NCBI GenBank assembly: GCA_002294005.1
Contig: DBEH01000043.1
Coordinates: forward strand, 1-7,904
Direction of reading: 5' to 3'
Length of the DNA stretch: 7,904 nt
DNA from: Firmicutes bacterium UBA911
GTDB taxonomy: Bacteria > Bacillota > Desulfotomaculia > Desulfotomaculales > Desulforudaceae
The notes beneath the pieces are model-generated. The model saw only the letters and a list, made by a program, of their open reading frames with translations, had not been told where the DNA came from and did no database searches. Made by a program: the position numbers and the translations under genes. Shown here piece after piece: positions 6,775-7,904 of the stretch (the first letter of the stretch is position 1; each line of letters begins with the position of its first letter).

Positions 6775-7775
6775 ACCACCTGTCTGTACACCCGCAAGTA
6801 ATCTTCCGCCATCCGGTCCGCGGTGAAACGCCGTTCAACCTCCCGGCGACAGCGGGCCCGGTCGATTGAACGCACCTTCTCCACCGCGGCGGCCGCCTCC
6901 TCTACGTTGGCGACCAAAAACCCGGTTTCCCCCTCGTTGATCAACTCGGGCATGCTGCCGCGGTCAAAGGCCACCACCGGGGTGCCGCAGGCCAGGGCTT
7001 CCACCACGGAAAGCCCGAACGGTTCGTCAAAACCGATGGGGTGCAGCAGGGCGTACGCCTCGCCCAGCAGCCGGTCCCGCTCCAGCGGCCCGACGCTGCC
7101 GGCGTATTTTACCCGGTCGCCGTCCAGGTGCGGCTCCACTTCTCTTTCATAGTATTCCCGGTCCTGGATGACCCCGGCGAGCACCAGGCGCCGTCCCGTC
7201 CGCCGCGCGATTTGGACGGCGGCATGCGTACCCTTGTCCGGGTGGATCCGCCCGAAGAAGAGCAGGTATTCCCCGGGCCGGTCGCGGAAGGTGAACTCGC
7301 GCAGGTCGATCCCGTGGTGCACGGTGGCGATGTAATCCAACTCCGGGGAACGGTCCGCCCGGCTGATGGAGACGTAGTGGACCTTGCCGTTGTACTTTTG
7401 GTATACGGGCAGGATGGCCGGCGACGAGAAGCCGTGGATGGTGGTGACCACCGGGGTTTTCACCAGTCCGCTATAGCTCAGGGGCAGGAAGTCGAAGTGG
7501 TTGTGAATCAGGTCGAACTCGGCGGCGGCTTCAAAGACGGCGGCGATGTGCAGGCACTCCCAGACCTTGGCGTTAACGGAAGGGTCCTCGGCGTAGCCCG
7601 CCTTGCAGACCGCCCGTAGCCGGCCGCGCGTTAGAGAGTCAGCGGTGGCGAAAAGCGTCACGTCCACGCCCCGGGCCGCCAGCCCCTCGGTCAAAAGCGA
7701 AACCACTCTCTCCCAGGGACCGTAATGGCGCGGCGGCGTTCTCCAGGCAATCGGCGACAATATGGCGACACGCAT
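6750..7775 (-). CDS. GT4-family glycosyltransferase, canonical type
   Basis: A 341-residue GT-B fold glycosyltransferase of family GT4, which moves a sugar from a nucleotide donor to an acceptor with retention. Visible motifs in order: MRVAILSP with GPWERVVSLL (19-28) in the N-terminal acceptor half, HNHFDFLPLS (91-100), TTIHGFSSP (111-119), VHHGIDL (152-158), FGRIHPDKG (174-182, Arg176 and Lys181 for the donor phosphates), and the E-x7-E motif Glu251/Glu259 in EPFGLSVVEALACGTPVV. All catalytic-site residues expected of the family are present. The protein appears cytosolic, with no signal or membrane segment. The start at ATG 7775 is chosen because GGGGAGG lies 6 bases upstream; a TTG 15 bases earlier overlaps that site and is less likely. 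It is the first gene after the promoter, followed by the GDP-mannose fusion enzyme, so GDP-mannose is a reasonable but unproven donor. The acceptor is unknown. Confidence 0.9.
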   Translation of the reverse strand: MRVAILSPIAWRTPPRHYGPWERVVSLLTEGLAARGVDVTLFATADSLTRGRLRAVCKAGYAEDPSVNAKVWECLHIAAVFEAAAEFDLIHNHFDFLPLSYSGLVKTPVVTTIHGFSSPAILPVYQKYNGKVHYVSISRADRSPELDYIATVHHGIDLREFTFRDRPGEYLLFFGRIHPDKGTHAAVQIARRTGRRLVLAGVIQDREYYEREVEPHLDGDRVKYAGSVGPLERDRLLGEAYALLHPIGFDEPFGLSVVEALACGTPVVAFDRGSMPELINEGETGFLVANVEEAAAAVEKVRSIDRARCRREVERRFTADRMAEDYLRVYRQVVRGGPRAV

Positions 7776-7781
7776 GCTCGG

Positions 7782-7788
7782 CCTCCCC
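7782..7788 (-). promoter_or_regulatory. Shine-Dalgarno site deciding the GT4 start
   Basis: GGGGAGG on the minus strand lies 6 bases before the ATG at 7773-7775. It overlaps the alternative in-frame TTG at 7788-7790, so it argues for the shorter 341-residue protein beginning MRVAILSP. Confidence 0.8.
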
Positions 7789-7794
7789 AAAACC

Positions 7795-7817
7795 CACCGG
7801 AAACCTATCGGCCGGTG
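7795..7817 (-). repeat. Inverted repeat in the leader of the first gene
   Basis: CACCGG (7795-7800) and CCGGTG (7812-7817) form a 6-bp stem around 11 bases, located between the predicted promoter and the ribosome-binding site. It could be an operator half-site pair or a leader hairpin. With only 6 bp it may also be chance in such GC-rich DNA. Confidence 0.4.
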
Positions 7818-7843
7818 ACCGCACTTGATCCCGGTATGTTACG

Positions 7844-7872
7844 ATTGTATCATGCGCGGCGGATGAAGCCAA
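7844..7872 (-). promoter_or_regulatory. Sigma70-type promoter with extended -10 for the mannose operon
   Basis: On the minus strand the -10 box is TACAAT (7844-7849), one base from consensus, preceded by TG and one base (extended -10, TGATACAAT). Seventeen bases upstream is TTGGCT (7867-7872), 4 of 6 matches to the -35 consensus. Transcription would begin near 7837, leaving a leader of about 60 bases before the GT4 ATG. A perfect TTGACA further upstream (7891-7896) has no matching -10 at the right distance. Nothing else resembling a gene is seen in 7776-7904. Confidence 0.6.
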
Positions 7873-7904
7873 CCGCTCATCGCCGGTCCGTGTCAAGAAT
7901 TAGT

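Noticed and set aside
7639..7896. 85-codon minus-strand ORF overlapping the start of the GT4 gene
   Set aside because: It lies in another frame over the clear N-terminus, promoter and ribosome site of the GT4 gene and has no recognisable features.
7891..7896. Perfect TTGACA -35 hexamer on the minus strand
   Set aside because: No -10-like sequence stands 16-18 bases downstream; the aligned position is GC-rich.
7836..7904. Short plus-strand frame from an ATG running off the right edge (MLRLYHARRMK)
   Set aside because: No ribosome-binding site precedes it and it reads through the minus-strand promoter. It is too short to judge as a divergent gene.
1..7904. CRISPR array, tRNA, rRNA, insertion sequence or phage genes
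   Set aside because: No regularly spaced repeats, RNA-gene signatures, terminal inverted repeats or transposase motifs were seen on either strand.

Overview
The window is a compact, GC-rich stretch of bacterial chromosome. Four long genes all lie on the minus strand, so transcription runs from the right edge to the left. Gaps are short (73, 33 and 24 bases), which fits one operon. Purine-rich Shine-Dalgarno sites (GGGGAGG, AAGGAG) together with high GC suggest a high-GC Firmicute, for instance of the Desulfotomaculum/Desulforudis/Moorella type. That placement is a weak inference and no marker gene confirms it.

Layout in transcription order. 7776-7904 is a leader with an extended -10 promoter and a small inverted repeat. 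6750-7775 encodes a canonical GT4 glycosyltransferase. Its last codons and stop are copied in an imperfect 26-bp tandem duplication (6723-6774). 4238-6676 encodes a fusion of mannose-1-phosphate guanylyltransferase and phosphomannomutase, giving mannose-6-P to mannose-1-P to GDP-mannose in one chain. 2735-4204 encodes a long GH130-family mannoside phosphorylase or hydrolase. A perfect 16-bp GC palindrome follows. 362-2710 encodes a GT4-like glycosyltransferase whose usual nucleotide-sugar glutamates are replaced, fused to a C-terminal alpha-helical glycosidase-like domain. 115-361 is a less GC-rich gap with a hairpin and two T6 tracts, probably the operon end. At the left edge (1-114) there may be the start of another, acidic minus-strand protein that I do not recognise.

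Together the genes read as a mannose cassette. It makes GDP-mannose, transfers mannose with one or two GT4-type enzymes, and may recover mannose-1-phosphate from beta-mannosides through GH130. The fusion enzyme can reuse that mannose-1-phosphate directly. An intracellular mannan or oligomannoside store, or a mannosylated solute or glycan, would fit. The product cannot be read from the sequence. The most interesting points are this possible synthesis/phosphorolysis loop, the fusion enzyme, the non-canonical GT4 with its extra domain, and the duplicated gene end with only synonymous differences.
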